Assembly: GCA_028023455.1 (NCBI GenBank)
Contig: JAQFVV010006246.1
Coordinates: forward strand, 5,410,363 to 5,474,362
Source of the DNA: Epiperipatus broadwayi
Taxonomy: Eukaryota > Onychophora > Udeonychophora > Euonychophora > Peripatidae
Direction of reading: 5' to 3'
Length of the DNA: 64,000 nucleotides
Shown here in pieces: positions 48,776 through 60,399 of this stretch. How positions within the stretch are numbered: the stretch's first letter is position 1; every line of letters begins with the position of its first letter. The position numbers were made by a program, and so were the translations under genes. A model generated the notes under the pieces. It saw nothing but the letters and a program-made list of their open reading frames with translations. It ran no database searches and had not been told where the DNA came from.

Positions 48776-48970
48776 CTAATAAAAACTTATTTGGATCAAT
48801 TAACTATTGACTTATAACTAGAATTCTGAAGATATAAGAAATAAATTATTAAATAGTGAATGTTTGAAAGAATGTCTCGATAGTTTTAAACAATTCACGG
48901 AAAGAATAAAAAATGCTCAAACCTGTGTTAAAACCTAAGAAGAGGAAAGCTGTGTATATATAGTATAGAC

Positions 48971-49396
48971 CAGGAGTCAGCAAACTGCCATTCTTTGATC
49001 CCAGTCTTGCAGTTCATTTTATCATGATAAATATAAATACATTTTTTTACTTTCTCTTGTAATTTGTAAATATTTATTTTGATGTCTCTAGGAGAGGAAA
49101 AATGTGCTTTATAACATTGTTTCTTGAATTCAACCTTATGGAATAGCAATTAGTGTATATAATGAATATTTAAATATTAAAAATTTGTAAATAAATCAAA
49201 TTGTCAACATAATTTTTTGGTTTTGTTTATTTTCAAGCAAATTTTTATTTTTGTTAGGATGTATACAGATTCTATTTTGTTCTATTACTAAAATAAATGT
49301 TCAAATATATCCACACCATTCAGAATTCATATTTTTTACTTTTTCCTTCGGCTCTTTTATGGAAATGGTTGGGGGGGGGGGGGTAGCCAAACCCTG
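48971..49396. mobile_element. hAT-type non-autonomous DNA transposon
   Basis: The left end is CAGGAGTCAGCAAACTG and the right end GTAGCCAAACCCTG, imperfect inverted termini of the hAT type (CAGGGgtcgGCaAAC). The flanks GTATAGAC (48963-48970) and GTATAAAC (49397-49404) form an 8-bp target duplication with one mismatch, the hAT length. The body has an open minus-strand frame (48928-49149) without recognisable transposase motifs, so it is probably a deletion derivative or MITE. A 13-bp G run lies at 49371-49383. Confidence 0.8.
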
Positions 49397-49404
49397 GTAT
49401 AAAC

Positions 49405-51570
49405 CTATAAAAAACCGTCAAACAAAATAGTAAATTGTGTATAGATCTTTTAAATTAATAAATATTAATGTATTTGGTGAGATAATGCTTGATATATTTT
49501 TTTTTTAAAAAGCAGTTATAATGATAAAATATAAATGTGCATATATATTGAATATATAATTAGATTTATCCAAGAAAATTATAAACAGTGAACTTTCAAT
49601 TCATTAGATATCCATATATCATTTTTTAATATTTATCTAATCTTTTCCTTGATCTTGAATTTAGAATCTTTTTTTTTTTCATCCATTATTGATAAATCAT
49701 GAGCATATACAATATTTATTCACATAGTTTTATTTAAATTTTGAATCACCTTTTTTATTTTATTTTTTTAAAAATAACAATCGTATCTTCTGTCTTTTAA
49801 TTCCTGTAATCCAGAGATGTAATAATTTTTTCTTTCACTTTTTTTACTTTAGAGAGGATTAATTTTTAAAATGGAGATTTTTATTTTTCTTGAATTTTAT
49901 TTTAAAAAGTTTTAACAGTTCCAAGATAAGTTTTTTCTTTTCAGCTCTCTATTAAAAGTTTAAACAATTTAGACTTTTTGCAAAGAATCTTCAAATTTTT
50001 AGAGGCTATTGAAGGTGAAATTTTTCCATAAGCAAATAATATATAATGAACTATTAGATGAAATATTATTTATTTTTAAAAAATGTAATGTAATAAATAT
50101 TAATTCTGATTTTTTTTAAATATATATAATTATTGTATTTCATTCATATATATGTACCACATTTTATACGTACAGAATATTTATATAAATTTATATTTTT
50201 CAAATAACAAATGCAGAATATTTTTTGTTATAATGTCTATGTTATACTTAAAGCTAATGGCTAAATTATACTTTATTTCAGTGAATAATCATTAAATTAT
50301 TTATAATTTTTAATAGATTTATGTCATTATTTTTACTTATCTACAGTGAAACCATGTATAGGTTCTATCAATACACCCTTCCTCACTTATATACAACTAT
50401 CCAAAAACAAACAAAAAAAACAACAACTGTAGATTCAAAAAAATTAAAATCTTGAAATTTATAAATTTATTCAATTTTACAAGTCTCAGTATAGCATCAG
50501 TCATTTTTTAGACCAGAAACATTCTCATTAAATGAAATATTCACAAATCTTAAAAATTCATTTAACCATTTTTTTTTTCTGATTTAAATATTATCATTGT
50601 AAGCACATGTACATTGTTTTTTTTCTTTATGTTGTGTGTTTTTTTTCCCTCAAATTTTTTTATATATACAGTATGTTAAAAAATTCAAAAGATAAAATAA
50701 CCAAGGGAGCATGCCCCTCAAATGGTTTATAAAATTACATGCTATACCACTTCTGTCTGTGTATTATGGAGAATCACATGCGAATAGATTTAAGAGAATT
50801 ACCCAATACATATACTTATACAATAGAGATGAATAAAACAAATATAATTAGATTTTTTTTTTGATCATGAGTTTGCTGTTGGTTATATTTTCAGTTTTAC
50901 TAATGTAAGCACTGTTTGTGCTAAAAGAGATGATAGAAAATGAAAATATAAGGAGCCATGGATAATTGCAAAGGATTCAAATGCTATTAATAGAAAGGAT
51001 TCATACGTTCCATTATAAAAAAAAATGGAATATTTAAATGCCTCATTTACATAAATCACTTCCATATATAGGCATAATTTTCAACTCCTAAACAAAACAG
51101 CACTATAATTCTGGCAGTCATCTGCCGAAAGCATGCCTAATATAATGTAAAAGTTTTGAATATTAATTATTATCTTTTCTTAATATTCGATTATAACAAA
51201 TTTATTATAAGTAATAGCATATAGTAATATCTTCAATAAAATGTTGTATAATTATAAAATTGGCAACAAACCGAAAAGAATTTAGAAAGTAGGACTTTCA
51301 TGGAGTAATTTATTGATTTAATAATGAAAGGAAAAATAAAAAGTCATATTCTGAAATGGACTGTTTCCAAAAAAAAAAAAAAAAGAATCATCTATCAGGA
51401 AAATATAATAATAAAAAGAGAAAAGCAGTTTTATTTCACTGTTACTTGTGAGATAATTTTTTATCAAAATAGGTAAGGTTTCAAATTTTTTGTTAAACAA
51501 TAAGAATTTTAAGAATATTTCTACCGATAATCTTGTATTACATCAGAAAGTCTTAAATCTATATGAAGAA
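49405..51570. other. Non-coding stretch
   Basis: A/T-rich with poly-T tracts. Open frames on the minus strand at 50883-51065 and 51318-51500 are short, low in complexity and without motifs. Nothing else was recognised. Confidence 0.5.
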
Positions 51571-51579
51571 TTTAGCTGA

Positions 51580-52340
51580 GGATCTATCACGCAATTTTAA
51601 ACTGTTCACTGCAAGTCTTATAAGAATGACTACATAGATTCTAAAATAATTATGGTCTTAAAAATACCAAAATTACTAGGGAGGCTGTATCTACTGATAA
51701 TGAGATTACTGCTATGTTTTCATTAGAATTTAAGAAAATTAATGGAAAAAAGGATCATCTGTTTATTTATGGATGGAAACTGGATTATTCTGAAAGAAAA
51801 TGTATAATATAACATTCAAAAAATGAAAAAAATAGCCAAAGTTTTTAAGGCATGGAAAAATAGACTTACTGATGCCTTATAGTCATGCTGCAGTTATATA
51901 ATAAAATCATTTAAAAAACCTTAGTATTTAAAATAAAGCAAAATAAAAATTATCTGCCTATGTTCTAACCAGGGACGAAGCATCCATGTATTGAACAGAA
52001 TAAGTGCTTCTGTAGAAAAATTCACTAAAACTTTCAAAAGCTTTAATTAAAATTTGATTTAAAAAATTCACTATATGTACATATTCAACCTCACAAAATT
52101 AATCTAACAAGTTGCACATACAATAGTATAATAAGAACAATAAGTACATCGGTGTATATAAGCTATTTTGCTAAACATTAAAAAAGAACGAACTATTCAA
52201 ACTTTTTTTTATTGTATGGAATTTCTGTTGACTTTCAATTTTTTTACCAACAGTTGAATTGGTTTTATATTCTGCATAAATGAATTTGACCAATGCCTTA
52301 TAGGTTCATTATAAGAAGTTCATACAATGCTAAAATGTAA
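51580..52340 (+). pseudogene. Tigger/pogo transposase fossil, central part
   Basis: Around 51650-51790 the frames give NNYGLKNTKITREAVST then DNEITAMFSLEFKKI, followed by HLFIYGWKLDYSERK. This matches the Tigger-type stretch from the end of the DNA-binding region (gl.n.klhGEaaSaD.eaa..f...fkkii) to the first DDE motif (ifN.DETGLfwkk), with the catalytic Asp-Glu-Thr altered. Near 51840 KVFKAWKNRLT matches kgfKaskdRlT, and near 51940 NKNYLPMF follows. Near 52290 FDQCLIGS may be the mDQGvi.s block. Stops and frameshifts are frequent. The C-terminal part is at 54690. Confidence 0.75.
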
Positions 52341-54680
52341 TTTACAATTAAAACACAAGAATATTAAAAGCATTTGCAAGATAAAAATATATTGATAATG
52401 TATTGTCTATATTTAAACTAATCACAGTCTGATTAACAGATAAAAGAGTTCCAGATTTTTCTAGATGTATATAATATGTATATATTAGCTATTACATAAA
52501 AATTGTTGTGGCAAGTAAAATAAAAACACACTGTACTTCTAGAAAAAATTTGGGACTTAGTGATCTTCACCACTGACGGTTCCAAAGTGGAATGTAGGCT
52601 ATCGTTTTATTATTTTATATGTTGTAAGGCCAGATTATGTAAGTGACTATATTACATTATATAAGTATAATAGTGTTAGGTTTAATCTAGTTTAATAGAT
52701 ACTTAAGCTGCATCTAGAGTCAGATTTCACTAGGGAGGAAATTATATATTTAGTGGGGTCAAATTAATAATACATTACAAAATATACAACCATCTGCATC
52801 TCTATGGCTAGTCTAATACTTTGATAAGATGAATCTTTTAAACTCAATTTATAATTCTAATTGTGCAAACCATAATCAATATTTAATTAATATAAAATTA
52901 AATCCAAAATATCATAATAACAAGTGCAAAGTGATCAGTTATAATTTTTAATACAATAGAATTTCAAAACAGCAGGCAAAATAAGCTAAATACATCTTAT
53001 CTAGGTTTATTAAGTTGAAGATATGAATTATAATATCTTCACTAAAGAATAATAAAATTAAATATAATAAAATGAAATTTTGAGGAATAAAATAGATAAA
53101 AATATAAGCACGTATAGAATAGAAAATAGATTCTATTTTAAACTAAGTACATTTAAAGTTTACAACATAATCTTAGGCAAGATTTATAATAGGTTTCATA
53201 TTTACTTTAGTCAAGAAATTAAAGAGTTAAAATTTGAACGTTTATTTTAAATTATAAACTATAGCTTTAAAGACTAAGCTCTCTGCCGTGTTTTGAAAAG
53301 TTGTTACCTGACTTTTCAGTAGCTTATCCATCAGCATTTTTGGATGACGGGTGGTAGCAAATATTGATCTCTGGATAGACAGCATGGTTTTAGTTGCGAT
53401 CTCCTTGCAGCAGGCCATTGGTAGGAATGTTTTCCCATTTCCATCATGATAATGATGCACCATTTCGCACATAGGTTGGGACTAGAGATAACCATTTCCT
53501 ACTCCGATATATTAAAATTAAAACTGGCATGGAGTATAGTAATGACACTTCTTTAAATTATACAGTGTATTTTTTATAGTATAAAATCCAGCCTATTTAT
53601 ACTGGGCTGCAACCAACTCATAATTTTAATAAACAAATTATATTCCATGAATAAATCCATTAGCACCTTCAAACTTCGATATTTTTAATTACTAAAATAA
53701 CTTCAACCCTTTGTTTTAATTTTTTAACAGGATGTTTTTGGCTAAGTTTGATCATTTCTATCCAAAATTTAGCAATACTTCCAGTTAGCTAAATCTTGTT
53801 TGCAAGAAAAATGTAATTTTAAGAAAATATTGTTGTCAAAACCAAAATTTGGACTTCTTTCTCACACTATACTAAAACAGGTGTGTATGAGTGATTCTTG
53901 TTTACAACTTATTTTAAGTCAAACTTATAAATTTTATGAAATGATCTAACATGATGCTATATATGCATCATGGTTGTATAAAATATAAATTGACTTTTAA
54001 ATTTAAATAAACGATAAATTAAAGCATATATGACTTTGCAATAAACATCTGCTGCTATATAGCTATACTAATTATATTGCAGACATTCACATATATGGGT
54101 GTGGTGTCACATATACAACCATGTTAGCATCTTTAGATGGGTTCTCTTTAAGGGTTTAAACCTGGCACAGATAGAGGTGTAGGGGTAAATAGGTGAAACA
54201 AATATAATGAAGGAAATATAATGTTTCAATATTAGCTATTACATAACAGCAAGCAAAATAAAAACATTATAAAAAAAGCTATAATGCTTCTGTTCCTAAA
54301 AAAAATCATGCTTTGTCACTAGTTCTAACATATAAAAAACCTGTGGTACATATTTATTGAATGACTCAACAATTGTTTTATTCATGAAGTCAAAAATTTT
54401 CGGAGGGAAAAAGAAATCAAATTTAAAATCCTATTGTTGTTAGATACTGTACCTGGTCATTGTGAATGTGTACTTAATGAAAATTTAAAATGTAGAGATT
54501 ATATTTTTGCCTTCAAATTCCACTGCATTGCTTTTAACTCTTGACTAAGTAATCATTCAATATGTCAAGATCACAAACACCATAGTATTTGCTCGGATTC
54601 AATCAGAACTTTTTAGTATCAGTCATAGTGTTCTGTTAATAAAAAGCTGGAAATTATTCACCTTTTGTAAATGCAATAAA
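52341..54680. other. Sequence separating the two Tigger parts
   Basis: About 2.3 kb lies where roughly 300 bp would be expected between the conserved Tigger blocks, so some 2 kb has probably been inserted. No transposon ends are clear. TTAGCTATTACATAA followed by GCAAGTAAAATAAAAACA (52486-52530) recurs as TTAGCTATTACATAA and GCAAGCAAAATAAAAACA (54228-54265). These direct copies could bound the inserted part. It also contains the candidate exon at 53308-53481. Confidence 0.4.
53308..53481 (-). CDS. Candidate exon, possibly polyprenyl diphosphate synthase-like
   Basis: On the minus strand CTCTAG at 53482-53487 is followed by 58 open codons ending AAAAGTCAG, then a GTAACAAC donor (53307 downward). 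It has an exact codon multiple (phase 0 to 0) and looks better balanced in composition than its surroundings. The translation includes MCEMVHHYHDGNGKTFLPMA; the YxDGxGKxFxPM core resembles the start of the catalytic domain of decaprenyl/solanesyl diphosphate synthase subunit 1 (YYFDGkGKafRPm), with the conserved Arg replaced by Leu. The rest, SIQRSIFATTRHPKMLMDKL, does not match that family. The acceptor's pyrimidine tract is weak. It could be a decayed retrocopy or chance. Confidence 0.25.
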
Positions 54681-54689
54681 TTTTATAAA

Positions 54690-55135
54690 AATAGCAATAG
54701 ATAAATTAAAACCAAAAACTATAAATACCTGTTGGAAAGCTTTATGATATAAGAATGTTAATGGTGTTGAAAGCTTTTTAGGGTTTAATGGAAAAGCTAA
54801 AAAAATTATTCAGGTAATGCAAGAACACAGAGAGATGGATTTGTTGACATGACTAATGAAGAAATTGCAAAACATATTGAAAACTATATGAGAAATTAAA
54901 AAATTGGTATGTCGTCACCATCAGAAGAAGAGGGGGGGGTATAGGCATTAGAAAAACTTCGTAAAATATTCCAAGTTGTACAGCTAAAGAATACAATTGC
55001 AGAAAATAATCCTGTGATAGAATGTAGCATTATTCTTGCATGGAAGATCACTGAATTTTTACAACTCTTGCAAATTCATTTTGATGAATTAATAAGTAAA
55101 ATAAAAAGAGCAACTTTCCATCATAACATTTTCAA
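54690..55135 (+). pseudogene. Tigger/pogo transposase fossil, C-terminal part
   Basis: The frames give TCWKAL (54730), DGFVDMTNEEIAKHIENYMR (about 54835-54895), SPSEEEGGV, then LEKLRKIFQVVQLKNTIAEN, HFDELISKIKRAT and HNIFKK. This is the usual end of Tigger-type transposases (gFvdmteeEi.e.ie..., ltleKL.eif...q.lkd.i.e.d...eRs..f....d..l..Y.el...l...rkq.ti..ffkk). One in-frame stop and a few frameshifts are present. It completes the fossil that starts at 51580. Confidence 0.8.
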
Positions 55136-55349
55136 AAAAGGTGTCATAGTAAAATGAAACTCTATGAACTTCTCATGCTTCAAATATCATGTATTCTCCA
55201 GAAAAGGGGAGGCCTACTTTTTCTGCATTATTTAGGATTCCAAGATTACTCAAAGCTGACAATTTTTCTGATTCAGCCACTGATTCAGGTCAATAGTGTG
55301 AAACTTCGTCTTCCATTTTATAAAAATACAAATACAGTACAATAAGCTT

Positions 55350-57540
55350 TTTATTGTTATTTTTTAAATGAATATGAATAAGTTTCACCCGTCTAGTAAA
55401 TATTTATGTAAATATGCTTTCTCAATTTATTATTAATAGCTACATTATTATTTTTTAAAAAAAAATATTTATAATCTTAATGTATGTATGCATTCCATAT
55501 ACATTAAGCATCTGTGTTGCATGTGTGTGTGTTAAAAATTACTGCACACTTACAGTAAGCAGTGCATATTGTAATCAGACCATATCAACTAAACAGGAAA
55601 CATTATGTCCGATATACAATGTATGTAAGAAGAGCTTGGAATAAAATGCAATAGATATCATAATTTTTTTCTAGATAAATATTTTGCATATAATAAAGAT
55701 GTATATGAAAGATTGTGACCTGGGTCAATTGATGAGTGCTGGTTCAGCATGAAATGCATCTTGGGGGTCATTTGTCTTTTATCATATCTTTATTTATATG
55801 TATTTAAAAAGAATGGTAAGTATGGAGATGTTTATTATATCTATAGATATCATAACTTCATTGCATTGTTTATTTTCTCTGGTTCATATTAATTTATGAC
55901 GATATTTAAGAAAAATATATAATTAGAAGTATTTTAAAGTTTGCATGAGTCTATAAATATATGCATGAGATTGGATTATTAATATTTTGTTATGTAAATA
56001 AATATAATATTTAAATTTATACAATCTGATGTTTTAGTTTAAAAGAAGTATATGCATATATTTAGAAAAGTAAAATTTTAAAGTTGATTCTGATAATAAT
56101 AAAATTGATACATTATTTGTTTTAATACATATGTTAATACAAAAGTAAGTTATATATTGCTGAATATATTATGGTTTGATACTCAAATGTTTTATTTAGT
56201 TGTATTCATTCTATTACTTTTCAATGATTTTCTTAGAGTACAGAATTGCTCAAGAATCATCTGACTTACTTCATTAATGTTTCAGTATGTGATTGAAGAG
56301 ATGTAGACGTGGATTATTAACAATCTTGATATGGTTAATGTGTATTGTGAAAGATCTGACATCATGCATGATAGAATATTAATATCTTAATAGTATATAA
56401 TAAAATATATGGATTGTATATATAAATAAAAATGACCATAACAAGCATATTTATATACTATTGTATATCAGTTCTTACAAAACAATTATTTGTCAGACAT
56501 TGAATACTCTATTTGAATGGTTTTATTGCTTGGGAGTTTATAGGCAAATTTGAGTGCTGCAATAGACTCCACATTCCAGAATCTAATACCCTCACTGTGC
56601 TAAACTGCATAAGGCTAATATTAAATAATATGGGTAAATAAAAGATTTATCTGTGTATGATTTAATATGCCTCTATTACTTACATTTATTAGAATTCTAA
56701 ATTAGATAATTTATGATAATAATTGTCAATATATAACTATCTATACATTTATGAAATATTGTGAAAGACAGCTGTTTGTTGATTCCTGTCAACAAATGTT
56801 TTAAAATCATAGATGATCCATCTATGTTTAGAATTTATTCTTTAAGTAAAATAACATTTATTGTCAGTGCTTGAATTGAGAGTTTGATCTTATAGCTAGC
56901 CTGATTTTTAAAATTGGTAGATTTCTTGCAAAATTTTAGATTATATATCACAGGGAAGAGAAAATTTCTCATATTACCTATGACACTGAACATATATATA
57001 TATATATATTGATTTATTTAAAAAATAAGCTCTAAGTATAGGTGGATCATTTATGCTTTTAAAACATTTATTGACTGGAGAATGCATGTCTATTTTTATA
57101 GTGCATGTGTGAAGAGTAATTGATTTCCACAATATTTTACTGTTTTAAAATGCATTTTTTTCTATCATATTATAGGCTTGATTTTAAAATGGAATAATTT
57201 TTATAAAGAAAAAACTATAATTGTATCTTGTAGTTATTTCCTTGAAATATAAAGATATTTGATAGCGCTACATAAAATAAATATCTTATTCACATTTATA
57301 TTGTAAAGATATTTAATGTTTTTATATATATAAATGAATACACCCAACTTCTTTTTAAAAACTTGTTTTTTATATGACTATAATAAAAATACATCCCATG
57401 TTTTGACTATTTTATAATGTAGTCTTTTTCAAGGAACACTAAAAAATAAAATAAAAATACAAATATATAATAATAAATATCACATATTCCAAACAAATGC
57501 AAAAATATTAAAAAATACTAAAAAGTTCTCCTTATCTCAA
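55350..57540. other. Non-coding stretch
   Basis: No gene was recognised. Contents are a (TA)n tract at about 56993-57010, a TG tract at 55522, and TTGCTTGGGAGTTTATAGGC at 56527, which recurs in altered form at 32577. Confidence 0.5.
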
Positions 57541-57544
57541 CACC

Positions 57545-58092
57545 TTTTCTCAAACAATCTCAACTTAATTAAATTTTTTACATTTATATACCCATCCAAA
57601 AATACCCTAAAAATATTTAATCAACAAATCTATTTTTTTTCTTTTCCATTAATATTCTATTTAATTCAGGTTTAATTTCACTAATATAAATTTCTTCTCT
57701 TATTCTTTCATAGTATGATTTTATACATTCTAAAGGTTTTATTTCAAAATCTTTATGTTTAAGTTTATCATATGATTATAAATAGTAGAATTTTTATTAC
57801 TTAAATGCTGTTTAAAAATAAATAAATAAATTAGATTAAAACAGCATTTAAGTGATAAAAATTCTGCTATTTATAATCATATGAATAAATTTAAGCAAAG
57901 ATTTTGAAATAAAACTTTTAGAATGTATAGTCATTCTATGAAAGAATTATTTAATAAAGGAAGGAATTTACATTAGTGAAATTAAACCTGAATTAAATAG
58001 AATGTTAATAGAAAAGAAAAAAGAAAATAAAGATTTGTTTTTGGATGGGTATATAAATGTAAAAAAATTGATTAAGTTGAGATTGTTTGTAA
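57545..58092. repeat. Large palindrome built from a Penelope-like fragment
   Basis: Two arms of about 260 bp (about 57545-57812 and 57836-58092) are inverted copies with a loop of about 22 bp rich in AAATAAAT. The inner arms pair almost perfectly: ACAGCATTTAAGTGATAAAA against TTTTTATTACTTAAATGCTG. Read outward, both arms encode the same protein fragment: NSAIYNHM or NSTIYNHM, and, in another frame, ECIKSYYERIREEIYISEIK then PELNR. This fits the C-terminal GIY-YIG endonuclease region of Penelope-like elements (sai.nHl.......if....l.....l..rEaiyI...kP.lNr). Inverted partial copies are a known arrangement for Penelope elements. Confidence 0.75.
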
Positions 58093-58148
58093 TAGTAATG
58101 TTTTTTAGTGGTTACATAATAAAAAATGAATCTATGAAAAGAATCTGC

Positions 58149-58585
58149 TAGTTTGCGCTCATGGCCATTTTGAAATCTAAAATCACTGCTGATACATCTA
58201 ATTGCTAAATGACGTAAATATTGAATAAAAGTGCTTTAAATTTATATTTTAGAAATTATGAGCTAGTAAAAATAATATGTTTTATTTTATTAGGGATTTT
58301 TTTAAAATTTACCATCATAAAATATTTGAAATATGACGGCACAAAGCGCCAGAATATACAAGGAAAGGAAGGATGGTTTGGCTGAAATCATGCTTATAAT
58401 TTTCAAATACTAAAAGATTATACTATATGCTCATATGAAATAAAGCATATTATTTTTACTAGCTTATAATTTCTAAAATATGAATTTAAAGTACTTTTAT
58501 TCAATATTTGTCATTTATCAGTTGGATGTTCAGCGGTGTTTTTGGCTGGTCTTTAAAATCTCAAAATGGCTGTGAGCACAAACTA
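58149..58585. mobile_element. Long-TIR MITE flanked by TA
   Basis: TAGTTTGCGCTCATGGCCAT at the left (58149) is inverted as ATGGCTGTGAGCACAAACTA at the right (ends 58585). Complementarity continues inward for about 140 bp with gaps (for example TTATATTTTAGAAATTATGA against TTATAATTTCTAAAATATGA). TA at both ends fits a Tc1/mariner-type target. There is no coding capacity. The ends contain GGCCATTTTGA/TCAAAATGGC. Confidence 0.8.
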
Positions 58586-60390
58586 AATTGACACCATTTA
58601 ATCTTATATCGTATGTTAATCTCTAAATAAATCAGTTAGATGTATATGTATGTATGGTCAATAGAATTATTATTAATAGTCTGCAGAGCAGCTAGCCTAG
58701 TATATTAATTGAATGTTGGTTTGTAAAATTTTTATTTGTCCATTTACTATTACATAAAATTTATTTCAATCATATATATCCTATTACAAGTAATAAAAAG
58801 GAAATTTATTATTAACCCTTTTTTTTTGTAAATATGGATTTGAATATAGGCAATTTTCCAATAGCTACAGAAAAGTACAAACATGTATGAAAAATTAAAA
58901 TTTGACTCATTTCAAGAATTTATTATTATAAAATATTTTTTCTTACATAAAGAATGTACAAGTTGAGGTTTTTAATCATCAAATGCTTAAGTTAGAGTTA
59001 AACGAAAAAATTGCAAATTTCATCTTTATGTAAACATCTGAATGATTGATTGGAATTAGAAAAATGATAATTTAATAAAAAAATACTTCAGAGAAAATGT
59101 TCTTAGTTTGGTAATGGTAAATTTATATTTATTATAAGATCTGATATATTTGACATGAGTTAATGAATTAACATTTTGTATTCCATTTGTTGAAAACCAA
59201 ATCCTAAAAGAACTTTGTGCAGGGTTAAACTCATCAATAAAAGATCAATATTGTAGTAACAACTTGGAAAGTAGGCTGTTCTTTTGGTTGCATGAAATCT
59301 GTTGTATATTACAATGTGTGTGTGTGTGTGGGGGGGTGTTCAAATATATTTATTTAAAAAAGAATTGAATGAATGATCTGATTGTTGTGTTGGTCACTTT
59401 TTTAAAGAATAAAATTATTGATAAAATTTTCCAATCTTTTAATATCTTATTAATAATTATATTCAATCAACATTATTTTTAGAACAATAATTCACTTTAT
59501 TTATTCCTCTTATATCAATTACTCAAGCTTATAATTATAGCCCTAGAAAAAGGGTAAGTAAATTTAATTCCTGCTTCTAAAAAAGTGGATTATTAAATAC
59601 TATAAACAATTTCAGAATGTTAATTCATTATTTTAAGTTCTTGGCAACTTTCTGAAATACATCTAAGTCAAATCCATAGCTTATTGCTTTCTTATTTTGC
59701 ATAGATTTTCTAGCATAAAATATTTTAAGCTCAAAAATATTTTCTGGGTCCGATGTATAATTTAAGCCCATGATAGTTCCTATTGCCACTTAAACTTTTC
59801 TTTAATTTTAATATTCGTGATAATTTCCAGTGATAAATCTCCTTTTTATATCAAGATAATTATTTTCCAACATGTAATAAATATTTAATAATTTTGGATC
59901 TTTTGGTCATTAAAATTTATGACCTAACTCTTAAGATTGGGATGCTAAATTAAATTATAGTAAAGAGATTACAAAGAATGGAAAGTTATAATACTAATTA
60001 TCAACTTAATCTTAGCACTCCATTCCCTAGTAACTATAATTTACCTTTGAGCAGAAAATAATATACTTTCTGTTTATTTATATCACAAATTGTATAATAT
60101 TGTAGTTATCAATTATAAATGAATGCAATTTCATTTTTAGAACTGACTTTTTTTTTTATCTTTCTTCATTTAAGAATAGTTTTGTTATCACTTCCAAATT
60201 ATTTGCAAATTTTAATTTCTCAATATCTATAGGTGTTTTGACAATTATTATATATATTTTTTTACGTTTGATTCTTCACTTTTATTTTCAGTTAGTTAAT
60301 GAAAAAAAACATATTTTTTTTAGTTTTAATATAAATTTGGTTGTCCTTTTTTAATTTTTAAAATCAATTGCTTTCTTAGGTTTCCCAACA
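58586..60390. other. Non-coding stretch
   Basis: A/T-rich sequence with a (TG)n tract followed by a G run at 59315-59336. No gene was recognised. Confidence 0.5.
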
Positions 60391-60399
60391 AAATTCTTT

